Assembly (NCBI RefSeq): GCF_041817755.1
Contig: NZ_JBGYBX010000049.1
Location: 1 to 64,000, forward strand
Source: Glaesserella sp041817755
Lineage (GTDB): Bacteria; Pseudomonadota; Gammaproteobacteria; Enterobacterales; Pasteurellaceae
Direction of reading: 5' to 3'
DNA: 64,000 nucleotides
Shown here: in pieces, positions 1 to 7,163 of the stretch
Position numbering within the stretch: position 1 is the stretch's first letter
How the letters are laid out: every line of letters begins with the position of its first letter
Notes under the pieces: model-generated
The model's database searches: none
What the model was told of the DNA's origin: nothing
The model's input: the letters and a program-made list of their open reading frames with translations, nothing else
Made by a program: the position numbers and the translations under genes

Positions 1-110
1 AAAAGAGGGGTAGGGGGAGATTTGATAGCAATGTCAAATTCTCTTATGAGCGAGAAGCAGTTCTGCCAAATCTCCCCTAACTCCTCTTTGCTAAAGAGGG
101 GGATTTTTTC
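1..110. repeat. Inverted repeat upstream of yebC
   Basis: The arm at about 1-24 (purine-rich, ending in GGGGGAGATTTG) is matched, with a few differences, by its reverse complement at 67-90 (CAAATCTCCCC...). The right arm also carries a small internal hairpin (CCTCTTT-GCT-AAAGAGG). This looks like a dispersed intergenic palindromic element of the kind common in Pasteurellaceae. Only one copy is seen in this window, so the family assignment is inference. Confidence 0.5.
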
Positions 111-138
111 AAAACATAATAAAGAAGGAAACAAGAGA

Positions 139-879
139 ATGGCAGGTCATAGTAAGTGGGCTAACATTAAACACCGCAAAGCAGCACAAGATGCACAACG
201 CGGTAAGATTTTTACCAAATTAATTCGTGAATTAGTGACTGCAGCAAAATTAGGCGGTGGTGACGTCAGTTCAAATCCGCGCTTGCGTGCTGCTGTAGAT
301 AAAGCATTATCTAGCAATATGACTCGTGACACTATCAACCGTGCAATCGATCGTGGTGTAGGTGGTGGTGACGATACCAATATGGAAACCAAAATTTATG
401 AAGGTTACGGTCCGGGTGGTACAGCGGTCATGGTTGAATGTTTAAGTGATAACGCAAACCGCACAATCTCACAAGTACGTCCAAGTTTTACTAAATGTGG
501 TGGTAACTTAGGGACTGAAGGCTCGGTCGGCTATTTGTTTAGCAAAAAAGGGTTAATTTTAATCGCAAGTGCGGATGAAGACGCATTAACTGAAGCAGCG
601 ATTGAAGCGGGTGCCGATGACATTCAACCGCAAGAAGACGGTTCATTCGAGATCTATACGGCATGGGAAGATTTAGGCACGGTTCGTGACGGTATTGAAG
701 CCGCCGGTTTCAACGTTGAAAATGCAGAAGTGACGATGATCCCATCAACAACGGTAGATTTAGATGCAGAAACCGCACCGAAATTGTTAAAATTAATCGA
801 TATGCTTGAGGATTGCGATGACGTACAAAACGTTTATCACAACGGTGAAATCAGCGATGAGGTTGCTGCATTGCTTTAG
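139..879 (+). CDS. yebC: YebC/PmpR (TACO1) family regulatory protein
   Basis: The 246-residue protein starts MAGHSKWANIKHRK, the hallmark N-terminus of the YebC family, and matches the usual 246-aa length. I chose ATG 139, behind an AAGGAAAC ribosome site. An in-frame start at 22 would add 39 residues encoded by the upstream palindromic repeat, which no family member has. YebC proteins are cytoplasmic; they were annotated as transcription factors, and relatives help ribosomes through difficult sequences. The gene is followed by a strong terminator, so it is probably monocistronic. In other Pasteurellaceae yebC lies close to ruvC, as here, with one small lipoprotein gene between. Confidence 0.95.
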   Translation: MAGHSKWANIKHRKAAQDAQRGKIFTKLIRELVTAAKLGGGDVSSNPRLRAAVDKALSSNMTRDTINRAIDRGVGGGDDTNMETKIYEGYGPGGTAVMVECLSDNANRTISQVRPSFTKCGGNLGTEGSVGYLFSKKGLILIASADEDALTEAAIEAGADDIQPQEDGSFEIYTAWEDLGTVRDGIEAAGFNVENAEVTMIPSTTVDLDAETAPKLLKLIDMLEDCDDVQNVYHNGEISDEVAALL

Positions 880-889
880 TTAAATGAAT

Positions 890-929
890 AAAAAATAATC
901 TCAAGTATTTTGCTTGAGATTATTTTTTT
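890..929 (+). terminator. Rho-independent terminator of yebC
   Basis: A 16-bp stem (AAAAAATAATCTCAAG paired with CTTGAGATTATTTTTT) with a short loop and a T-run lies 11 bases after the yebC stop. Confidence 0.9.
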
Positions 930-992
930 GAACTTTCCTGTTTTTTTTCTTTTCTAAAGAGTAGATTTTTTTAATCAACAAAAGGAAAAACA

Positions 993-1514
993 ATGAAATT
1001 AATTAAATTACTTCCAACATTTGCAGCGGCTACTGTGCTTGCAGCTTGTTCAACGGTTTCTGATGTTGCATCTTCAACAGCAAATGCTGTGGGTAATGCG
1101 GGTAGTGTGGTTGTTGATGGCGCAAAAGCGGCTGGCGGAGCGGTTGCTGATGGTGCTTCAGCGGTCGGAACAGCCGTATCTAATGGTGCGACAGCAGCAA
1201 AGGATATGGTAACAGGTTCAAAAACTATCGCTTATACTTGTAGTGTAAACGGCAAAACAAACCAACCTGTTTCAGCAGTTTATACTTTTAACAACGGTGA
1301 AGCTTCAACGGCAACTGTAACGATCAATAAAAAAGTCGTTGGTAAAAATCTGAAAGTAGATGCTACCTATAAAGACGGTGTGAAATTTATTTCAGGTACA
1401 AATGTATGGAGTTTAGATACCGGCTTTAATGCTAAAACAGCAGAAACAACCGTACCTGTAATGTTTACCGCAAATAATCAGATTCTTGCTAAAAACTGTA
1501 CTGTTGCAAAATAA
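993..1514 (+). CDS. Small secreted lipoprotein, Ala/Gly-rich
   Basis: The 173-residue protein has a lipoprotein signal peptide ending in the lipobox VLAAC (Cys19), so it should be a periplasm-facing membrane-anchored lipoprotein. Residues about 22-70 are Ala/Gly/Val-rich with a loose repeated pattern (DGAKAAGGAVADGASAVG). The C-terminal 95 residues contain two cysteines (YTC near the start, KNC near the end) and a central Tyr/Trp-containing beta-rich segment. That arrangement recalls MliC-type lysozyme inhibitors, but the resemblance is weak and the function is unproven. The gene lies between yebC and ruvC with its own ribosome site (AAAGGAAAAACA) and its own terminator. Confidence 0.8.
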   Translation: MKLIKLLPTFAAATVLAACSTVSDVASSTANAVGNAGSVVVDGAKAAGGAVADGASAVGTAVSNGATAAKDMVTGSKTIAYTCSVNGKTNQPVSAVYTFNNGEASTATVTINKKVVGKNLKVDATYKDGVKFISGTNVWSLDTGFNAKTAETTVPVMFTANNQILAKNCTVAK

Positions 1515-1541
1515 TTTGATTATCTGATTAAGATTGACTAT

Positions 1542-1580
1542 AAAGTGGGTTTGTGAATGGCAAATCCACTTTCTTTTTGG
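1542..1580 (+). terminator. Terminator of the small lipoprotein gene
   Basis: AAAGTGGGTTTG at 1542-1553 pairs with CAAATCCACTTT at 1561-1572 (one G-T pair), followed by CTTTTTGG. It ends only 8 bases before the ruvC start, so transcripts entering ruvC must read through it or begin inside it. Confidence 0.75.
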
Positions 1581-1587
1581 ACATAAA

Positions 1588-2163
1588 ATGGCAATTATCT
1601 TAGGCATTGACCCCGGTTCTCGTGTCACCGGCTATGGCGTTATTCGTCAAACCGGGCGACAGCTGGAATATCTTGGCAGCGGCGCTATTCGGACTGCCGT
1701 GGAGGATCTGCCGACCCGTTTAAAACGTATTTATGCGGGTATTACTGAAATCATTACTCAATTTCAGCCTGACATGTTTGCGATTGAGCAGGTGTTTATG
1801 GCAAAAAATGCGGATTCGGCGTTAAAACTGGGGCAGGCAAGGGGAACGGCGATTGTTGCGGCGGTGAATCACGATTTGCCCGTATTTGAATATGCGGCAC
1901 GTTTAGTGAAACAAACGGTGGTCGGTATTGGCTCGGCGGATAAAGTTCAAGTACAAGAGATGGTAACCCGTATTTTACAGCTTTCGGACAAGCCGCAAGC
2001 CGATGCGGCGGATGCTTTAGCCATTGCGATTACCCACGCCCATTCCGTTCAGCATTCGTTAACCGTAGCAAAACAGAGCAGCCAAGCAGTATCGAGTGAA
2101 AAAGAGCAGATTCTTGCCTTGATGAAAACCCGCTACAGCCGAGGGCGGTTCAGATTGAAATAA
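1588..2163 (+). CDS. ruvC: Holliday junction resolvase RuvC
   Basis: The product is 191 residues, beginning MAIILGIDPGSRVTGYG with the first catalytic Asp of the RNase H-like fold, plus the family's IEQVFMAKN and DAADALAIA blocks carrying the other acidic residues. RuvC is the dimeric endonuclease that cuts Holliday junctions branch-migrated by RuvAB. ATG 1588 gives the family's standard length; a start at 1534 would translate through the preceding terminator. In many gammaproteobacteria ruvA and ruvB follow directly. Here the next gene is an unrelated hydrolase on the opposite strand, so ruvAB must be elsewhere. Confidence 0.96.
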   Translation: MAIILGIDPGSRVTGYGVIRQTGRQLEYLGSGAIRTAVEDLPTRLKRIYAGITEIITQFQPDMFAIEQVFMAKNADSALKLGQARGTAIVAAVNHDLPVFEYAARLVKQTVVGIGSADKVQVQEMVTRILQLSDKPQADAADALAIAITHAHSVQHSLTVAKQSSQAVSSEKEQILALMKTRYSRGRFRLK

Positions 2164-2194
2164 AGGCACGGGTTACGCTGATCGGCTTCTTATA

Positions 2195-2842
2195 TTATGC
2201 GCTGACAAGCGGTAAGTTTTGCTTTAAATTTTGCAAAATATAATCCATGGCAGATAATCCCGTCGAAAGCTTCTGGCGAAACAGATGTAACGCATTGGCA
2301 TGGGCGGTGTAAATGACCTCATTAAGGTCGGGACCTTGTTTGATCGTCCATTGTTGTCCTGCGCGGGCGACGACATCCGAAATCGTCAGACGTTTGATTT
2401 CCGCACGAATATTGATCCAAAAATCAGCGTGGGGTTCCGATTGCGGATGGCGATGAATATTGGAGCCGAGCCAAACCAATGTGCCTTCGCCGACCGGATC
2501 TAACGTCACTAATATTCTCACCCGAAAGCCGTTATCGCGCAGTATGCGGGATAGATGTGCCGCATTCCAACCGCCCAAGCTGTGTCCGATGAGATAAATG
2601 TAATCTGTCGGTTTGAGTTTGGCGATGACATTTTTTTCAATATCTTCCGGTCGATAAATTCGGTTATAGCCGTAAGTATGGATAAAAATCCGCTCGGTAG
2701 AACCGAATTCTTTTTGTAGCGACAGCAAAAATTTCTGGCGGGCAAGATTGATATGGCGGAGCGGACCGATCAGGTAATAAGGTTCTTGGTCAGCGGCTCC
2801 GCCAATAAAAAAAATGTGGGCGTTCGGGGAAGTGAGAGACAT
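2195..2842 (-). CDS. Alpha/beta-hydrolase-fold protein
   Basis: The 215-residue soluble protein contains the nucleophile elbow IGHSLGGW (Ser88), followed by VTLDPVGEG with a likely acid residue at Asp115 and a C-terminal His-containing segment (YTAHANALH). This is the pattern of a lipase/esterase-type serine hydrolase. There is no signal peptide, so it is cytoplasmic. The substrate cannot be told from the sequence. It is the last gene of an ilvE / Rid-family / hydrolase run on the minus strand. Its ribosome site (AGGAGGATAT) is strong and its leader carries two small hairpins. Confidence 0.75.
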   Translation of the reverse strand: MSLTSPNAHIFFIGGAADQEPYYLIGPLRHINLARQKFLLSLQKEFGSTERIFIHTYGYNRIYRPEDIEKNVIAKLKPTDYIYLIGHSLGGWNAAHLSRILRDNGFRVRILVTLDPVGEGTLVWLGSNIHRHPQSEPHADFWINIRAEIKRLTISDVVARAGQQWTIKQGPDLNEVIYTAHANALHLFRQKLSTGLSAMDYILQNLKQNLPLVSA

Positions 2843-2858
2843 ATATCCTCCTCAATCA

Positions 2859-2891
2859 GGGGCGTCAACGCCCCGTTACCAACTTGGTTAC
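2859..2891 (-). other. Two adjacent hairpins in the hydrolase gene leader
   Basis: GGGGCGT/ACGCCCC (2859-2874) abuts a near-palindrome GTTACCAACTTGGTTAC (2875-2891). They lie between the Rid-family stop and the hydrolase ribosome site. There is no T-run, so this is probably an mRNA processing or stability element rather than a terminator. Confidence 0.45.
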
Positions 2892-2894
2892 AGG

Positions 2895-3242
2895 TTAAAT
2901 GGCTGCGGTGACGACAATTTCCACTTTCCAATTCGGGTTAGCCAGTTTGGCTTCAATTGCCGCCCGTGGCGGTGAATTACCTACGGCAACCCATTCATCC
3001 CAAGCCCGATTCATTTCGTCAAATTCGATCATATTCGCCACGAACACTTGTGCCATGAGAATTCGGCTTTTGTCCGTTCCCGCCTCCGCCAGCCATTTGT
3101 CTATTTCGGCAAGCACTTGTTTGGTTTGCCCGTACATATCTTGTGAATCGTCTTCGGGGACTTGCCCGGCTAAGTAAGCGATACCGTTGTAAACCGCCAT
3201 TTCAGACAGACGTTTACCGACTTGAAAGCGTTGAATCATCAT
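2895..3242 (-). CDS. RidA/YjgF-YoaB family protein
   Basis: The 115-residue single-domain protein is of the Rid (YjgF/YER057c/UK114) superfamily, with the conserved Arg in PPRAAIEAKL (Arg93) and the C-terminal VEIVVTAAI strand. Rid proteins form trimers; the archetype RidA hydrolyses reactive enamine/imine intermediates made by PLP enzymes. The sequence looks closer to the YoaB branch than to RidA itself, so deaminase activity is inference. It lies just downstream of ilvE, a PLP enzyme known to be affected by loss of RidA in Salmonella. Two adjacent ATG codons are possible starts; the second is better spaced from AGGAG. Confidence 0.85.
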   Translation of the reverse strand: MMIQRFQVGKRLSEMAVYNGIAYLAGQVPEDDSQDMYGQTKQVLAEIDKWLAEAGTDKSRILMAQVFVANMIEFDEMNRAWDEWVAVGNSPPRAAIEAKLANPNWKVEIVVTAAI

Positions 3243-3254
3243 ATTCTCCTCTTA

Positions 3255-3312
3255 ACAAGCGGTCGGTTATATCGGGAATTTTGCAAATTTCACCGCAAAA
3301 CGGACCGCTTGT
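3255..3312 (-). terminator. Paired uptake signals between ilvE and the Rid-family gene
   Basis: ACAAGCGGTC at 3255-3264 faces GACCGCTTGT at 3303-3312, giving a stem with a long loop directly after the ilvE stop. The uptake-signal core plus the downstream AATTTTGCAAATTT tract is typical. It probably terminates or attenuates ilvE transcription. Confidence 0.6.
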
Positions 3313-3320
3313 ATGGTCGT

Positions 3321-4340
3321 TTAGTCTACTTTTACAATCCATCCGGCCGGTGCTTCAATATCACCGAACTGGATGCCGATCAATTCGTTATATAAGCGTT
3401 TGGTGATCGGACCGACTTCCGTTTCCGAATAGAAAACGTGGAAGTCGTCGCCGTTCTGAATTCCGCCGATTGGGGTAATCACCGCGGCCGTTCCGCATGC
3501 TCCCGCTTCGGCAAATTGAGCAAGTTGGTCAATATAAACATCACCTTCAATCGCTTCCATCCCTAAGCGCTCTTTCGCCAAATGGAGCAATGAATACTTG
3601 GTGATACTCGGTAGAATAGAAGGAGATGCCGGGGTAATGAATTTATTGTCTTTGGTAATACCGAAGAAGTTTGCTGCCCCCACTTCCTCAATTTTACTGT
3701 GGGTTTTCGGATCAAGATAAATGGCGTCGGCGAATTTACGCTCAACGGCTAATTCATGAGGTAGCAAGCTTGCCGCATAGTTTCCGCCGACCTTCACGCC
3801 GCCGGTGCCGTTTGGTGCGGCACGATCGTATTCTGAGACTAAAAAGTTCGCCGGCGATAAACCGCCTTTAAAGTAAGCTCCCACCGGTACGCAGAAGACG
3901 GAGAAAATATATTCGGGTGCAGGGCGGACTCCGATATTTTCACCTACGCCAATGACAAACGGACGTAAATAAAGTGTTGCGCCCGTACCGTAAGGGGCAA
4001 GCCATTCTTCATTCGCTTTAACCACCTCTTTACAGGCGCGGATAAACAATTCGGTCGGTACTTGTGGCATTAATAGACGGGAACAAGTCGTTTGCATGCG
4101 CTGTGCATTTTGATCCGGGCGGAATAAATTAATGGAACCGTCTTTACAGCGGTAAGCTTTTAGCCCCTCAAAACATTGCTGACCATAATGGAGTGCGGTG
4201 GAACCTTCGTTAATATGAAGGGTGTTGTCTGTCGTTAATTCACCGTTATCCCAAGCACCGTTTTTCCAGCGGGCAATAAAGCGGTAGTCGGTTTTTATGT
4301 AGGAAAATCCAAGATTTTGCCAATCGATATTTTTTGTCAT
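3321..4340 (-). CDS. ilvE: Branched-chain amino acid aminotransferase
   Basis: The 339-residue protein belongs to the class IV (D-amino-acid/BCAT fold) PLP transaminases of the larger BCAT2-like type. The PLP lysine is Lys183 in GGVKVGGNYAAS, and the EVGAANFFG and GTAAVITPIG loops are present. It catalyses the last step of leucine, isoleucine and valine synthesis, passing the amino group from glutamate to the branched 2-oxoacids. It sits alone upstream of a Rid-family gene and is convergent with nothing. Its promoter region backs onto the 3' end of gcvB, an sRNA that controls amino acid genes in enterobacteria. Start ATG 4340 has an AAAGGAACAC site. Confidence 0.95.
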   Translation of the reverse strand: MTKNIDWQNLGFSYIKTDYRFIARWKNGAWDNGELTTDNTLHINEGSTALHYGQQCFEGLKAYRCKDGSINLFRPDQNAQRMQTTCSRLLMPQVPTELFIRACKEVVKANEEWLAPYGTGATLYLRPFVIGVGENIGVRPAPEYIFSVFCVPVGAYFKGGLSPANFLVSEYDRAAPNGTGGVKVGGNYAASLLPHELAVERKFADAIYLDPKTHSKIEEVGAANFFGITKDNKFITPASPSILPSITKYSLLHLAKERLGMEAIEGDVYIDQLAQFAEAGACGTAAVITPIGGIQNGDDFHVFYSETEVGPITKRLYNELIGIQFGDIEAPAGWIVKVD

Positions 4341-4496
4341 TGTTGTGTTCCTTTTATAAAGCTTAAGGGATGATGTGCTTCTATTCTAAAGGAAATTGAG
4401 CGTGTTCGGCGGAAAAAATCATAATTTTTTAGAAAAAGCAGGCTTTTGGTAGGCAGGATTTTCAGATTCTGTTAGAATAGTGTGAATTTTAGAAAT

Positions 4497-4688
4497 AAAA
4501 AAACCGCCCAAATCGGGCGGCAATTAAACCAAGATGGTTCAAAATATACAGGAAGTGAAACGAGTAACTTTCGTTACTCCAGCCTAGTTTCCTAGACCAA
4601 TATGCAAACACAACATCATACTTAAAATTCAAAATAGCGTTAGACACTATTACTATCCATCTAAGTATGCGAAAATTTTAAAGATGTT
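4497..4688 (-). ncRNA. gcvB: GcvB small regulatory RNA
   Basis: The minus strand upstream of gcvA shows the hallmarks of GcvB. A GU-rich R1 seed (TGATGTTGTGTTTGCATA and TTGGTC, at 4595-4620) closely matches the enterobacterial seed. After it come a hairpin (GAGTAAC/GTTACTC, 4562-4579), the conserved CACTTCCTGTA stretch (4547-4557), and a terminator with stem CCGCCC/GGGCGG and a T7 run (4497-4520). GcvB is an Hfq-dependent RNA that represses many amino acid and peptide transporter mRNAs and is activated by the divergently encoded GcvA, exactly the arrangement here. The 5' end near 4688 is estimated by comparison with the roughly 200-nt E. coli RNA. Confidence 0.9.
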
Positions 4689-4780
4689 AGACCAGTTAAG
4701 CAAACGAGATTTTTTTATTTTATTTATAAAAAAAAGTAATTAAATTACATTTTGCGCTTTATAACTCATTGTAAAATAAG

Positions 4781-5674
4781 ATGAATAACAAGAAACTTCC
4801 CCCGCTAAATGCGCTGAAAGCGTTTGAATCAGCCGCTCGCCACTTAAATTTTACAAAAGCGGCGGATGAACTATTTGTGACTCAAGCGGCAGTCAGTCAC
4901 CAAATTAAATTGCTTGAAGATTTTTTAGGCATTCAGTTATTCCACCGGCGTAATCGTCTTTTGGAATTAACGGAACTGGGTTTGCAGTATTTTGACGACA
5001 TTCACCCGCTTTTAGCGCAAATTGTTAAAGCAACGGATAAAATTCGAGCGAAAAACAGCCGTCAAATTCTAACGATCAGCGTACCGCAAACCTTTGGTAT
5101 GCATTGGCTTGTGCCGCGTTTAAATGATTTCCATGAAAAGTTTCCGGATATTGAAGTGCGGATTAAAGGTGTTGATCAAGATGAAGGGCAGCTGGGTAAA
5201 GAAATCGATGTTGCCATTTATTATGGTTCCGGCAAGTGGGAAAACGTAGAGTTCATTCGGTTGGTTGACGCGCCGTTAGTAGTGTTGGCTTCCCCGCGCT
5301 TTTTGGAAATAAACCCGCTCAATAGTTCGGAGGATCTAATCGGAAAAACGTTGTTACATGTGTTTAGCCGTAATAAATGGAGCAGAACGATTGAACATTT
5401 CGGCTTAAGTGACGCAATTAATGTTGAGGAAGGCGGGGTCATGTTTAGCCATACGTTTATGGCATTGCAGGCGGCGATGCATCATCAAGGCATTGCCATT
5501 GCCAATAAAACGTTAGCACAGCATGAACTGGAACAAGGTAATTTAATTGAACCCTTCCCGACGGGATTAAATGACGAAAAAGCATTTTATGTCGTCTTCC
5601 CGCCTCAAATGGCAGAAGTGGAAAAAGTGCGGCATTTTGTGGATTGGATTATTAAAGAAATTCGTTCCGTATAA
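4781..5674 (+). CDS. gcvA: LysR-type regulator GcvA
   Basis: The 297-residue LysR regulator has an N-terminal winged HTH (LNALKAFESAARHLNFTKAA and the following AVSHQIKLLEDFLG) and a C-terminal periplasmic-binding-like effector domain. It matches GcvA (about 305 aa), which activates the glycine cleavage operon with glycine and represses it with purines. The assignment is fixed by the neighbour: GcvA is encoded divergently from the gcvB sRNA and drives it. The shared 90-bp region between them is very AT-rich and should hold both promoters and the GcvA sites. A strong terminator follows. Confidence 0.95.
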   Translation: MNNKKLPPLNALKAFESAARHLNFTKAADELFVTQAAVSHQIKLLEDFLGIQLFHRRNRLLELTELGLQYFDDIHPLLAQIVKATDKIRAKNSRQILTISVPQTFGMHWLVPRLNDFHEKFPDIEVRIKGVDQDEGQLGKEIDVAIYYGSGKWENVEFIRLVDAPLVVLASPRFLEINPLNSSEDLIGKTLLHVFSRNKWSRTIEHFGLSDAINVEEGGVMFSHTFMALQAAMHHQGIAIANKTLAQHELEQGNLIEPFPTGLNDEKAFYVVFPPQMAEVEKVRHFVDWIIKEIRSV

Positions 5675-5678
5675 TATG

Positions 5679-5716
5679 AAAACGGCGTTTAAATATCTTT
5701 TAAACGCCGTTTTTTT
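5679..5716. terminator. Bidirectional terminator, gcvA / surface lipoprotein
   Basis: AAAACGGCGTTTAAA pairs with TTTAAACGCCGTTTT around a 5-base loop, with A- and T-runs on both sides. It serves the convergent genes gcvA (+) and the lipoprotein gene ending at 5720 (-). Confidence 0.9.
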
Positions 5717-5719
5717 AGA

Positions 5720-6979
5720 TTATTTTTCTAGCGCTTTGGCGCCTATAACTCCTTTCCACTCTTCTTCTTTGTTATTTTCATTTTCAAATTTGGTTTTTCC
5801 TGTGAGGACTTCGCCGTTTCTTCCGTATAATCCGCCGTCAAATTCACCGGCAGGAACCTTACCGTTAAATAGTTTACCGAAGACTTTACCGTCCCAACCG
5901 ACCGCGGTCGGGGCAAGCTCCCAATGTTTTCCTCTCTCTTTGCCATCGGCAGAAATCTGTAGGGACAGTGTTTTGTTTGTGTTGCTATAGATGCCTGAAA
6001 CATCGGCAGTCAGCGCTTCCGTCGGAGTGGTTAAATAGAAATAGTGCATTTGCCCGGCATACTGCATATCCGCGGATGGCCGCCCTTTCTCATTTGGATC
6101 CATTTCATACGGCAATACGTGATAATCTTTAGCCTCTTTCCGATCATGGACTACGGCATAACCGTAATGGCCGAGTAATTGTCCTCTTTGATCTACCAAG
6201 GTATGAATCATGTGATCGTTTATCTTAACGTTACTATTAGCCGGTATCAGCTGTATTTCTTTTCCGTCGAGTTGAATATTCACCAAGTATGATGATGCAC
6301 TACTATCCGCCCTAAAGGTTTCGGTAAACTTACCAAAAATTTCTTCATGTGATTTAATGCGGATGGGCTCGGAAGGTGCCGGTCCGTCGATCAGATAATA
6401 ATCGTCAAAATCAGGCGGGAAGGAATCCGTTTGATCAATCACATTCGTCACAATCTCATCGGGCTTTTTCGGTGTTGTATCTTCAGTTAATGGTGGAGCG
6501 GTTTCTACCGGATTTGACGTTGGTTGAGGTTCATTTTCGCTCGGTTTAGGCGTGTTGTTTTCTTCTTTAGCGGTGGCGTTTTTTTCCGACTCGGACTGGC
6601 TTTGAGGCTTATCTTCACTTGGTTTAGGTGTGTTGTTCTCTTCCTTAAGGGCTTTGTTTTCGCTTAAGTCTGACGTGTTGTTTTGTTCTTCAGAGGTAGA
6701 GGCTTTTTCCGACTCGGGTTGACTTTGAGGCTTATCTTCGCTTGGTTTAGGCGTATTATCTTCTTCTTTGGCGGTGTCTTCCGATTGGTTCTGAGTGTTG
6801 TTTTCACCGGCTTTAGACGTATTGTCTTCTTTGGGTGTGGTTGAATTATCTTCGGTTTTCGGTGATTCTGTAACCTGGCTTGAATTAACCGGTGTAGATG
6901 CCGGTGCATCGCCACCACCGCAAGCGGTTAGAAAAACGGCTGAAAGTAAAGTTAAGCTCAATTTTGTAGGCATTCGCAT
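5720..6979 (-). CDS. Surface lipoprotein, TbpB-like barrel, repeat linker
   Basis: The 419-residue lipoprotein has a lipobox FLTAC (Cys20) followed by GGG. Residues about 22-170 form a disordered linker rich in Glu, Asn, Pro and Ser with three imperfect copies of a KEENNTPKPSEDKPQSQ-type unit (residues 72-92, 113-133, 139-152). The C-terminal half is beta-rich and ends GEFDGGLYGRNGEV...WKGVIGAK, resembling the C-lobe barrel end of TbpB-type lipoproteins (GxFYGxNA...GxFGAKR). Such lipoproteins are flipped to the cell surface by Slam translocons, and one is encoded at 27013. The ligand is unknown. It is tandem with a second lipoprotein of the same plan. Its own promoter probably lies in the AT-rich 6990-7080 stretch. 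Confidence 0.8.
   Translation of the reverse strand: MRMPTKLSLTLLSAVFLTACGGGDAPASTPVNSSQVTESPKTEDNSTTPKEDNTSKAGENNTQNQSEDTAKEEDNTPKPSEDKPQSQPESEKASTSEEQNNTSDLSENKALKEENNTPKPSEDKPQSQSESEKNATAKEENNTPKPSENEPQPTSNPVETAPPLTEDTTPKKPDEIVTNVIDQTDSFPPDFDDYYLIDGPAPSEPIRIKSHEEIFGKFTETFRADSSASSYLVNIQLDGKEIQLIPANSNVKINDHMIHTLVDQRGQLLGHYGYAVVHDRKEAKDYHVLPYEMDPNEKGRPSADMQYAGQMHYFYLTTPTEALTADVSGIYSNTNKTLSLQISADGKERGKHWELAPTAVGWDGKVFGKLFNGKVPAGEFDGGLYGRNGEVLTGKTKFENENNKEEEWKGVIGAKALEK
6523..6766 (-). repeat. Imperfect coding tandem repeats in the lipoprotein linker
   Basis: Three degenerate copies of a unit of about 21 residues (core NNTPKPSEDKPQSQ) are encoded here. The copies share long DNA identities such as CTTCACTTGGTTTAGG / CTTCGCTTGGTTTAGG. 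Such repeats can expand or contract and change linker length. Confidence 0.7.
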
Positions 6980-7163
6980 TGTTGTTCTCCTATAAATGTG
7001 TATGGCGTGAGTGATTTGTTTACAAAATGTATAACAATGTATATTTTACAATAAGAAGTTTAAATCAATGAACAAATTTACATTATGGCAGTGTTTGTTT
7101 CGTTATTTGTACATTATTAAAGCGACTTCGGATGAACTTTTCTTCCAAAATCGCTTCAATACA

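Noticed and set aside
22..138. 39-residue N-terminal extension of YebC
   Set aside because: It is encoded by a palindromic repeat and absent from the family; the ribosome site points to 139.
5571..5990. 139-codon plus-strand frame across the end of gcvA and the lipoprotein gene
   Set aside because: It runs through the bidirectional terminator and is antisense to a clear lipoprotein; its composition is that of a shadow frame.
7130..7163. Terminator for the lipoprotein gene ending at 7164
   Set aside because: Only a 6-bp interrupted stem with no T-run is visible on the minus strand.
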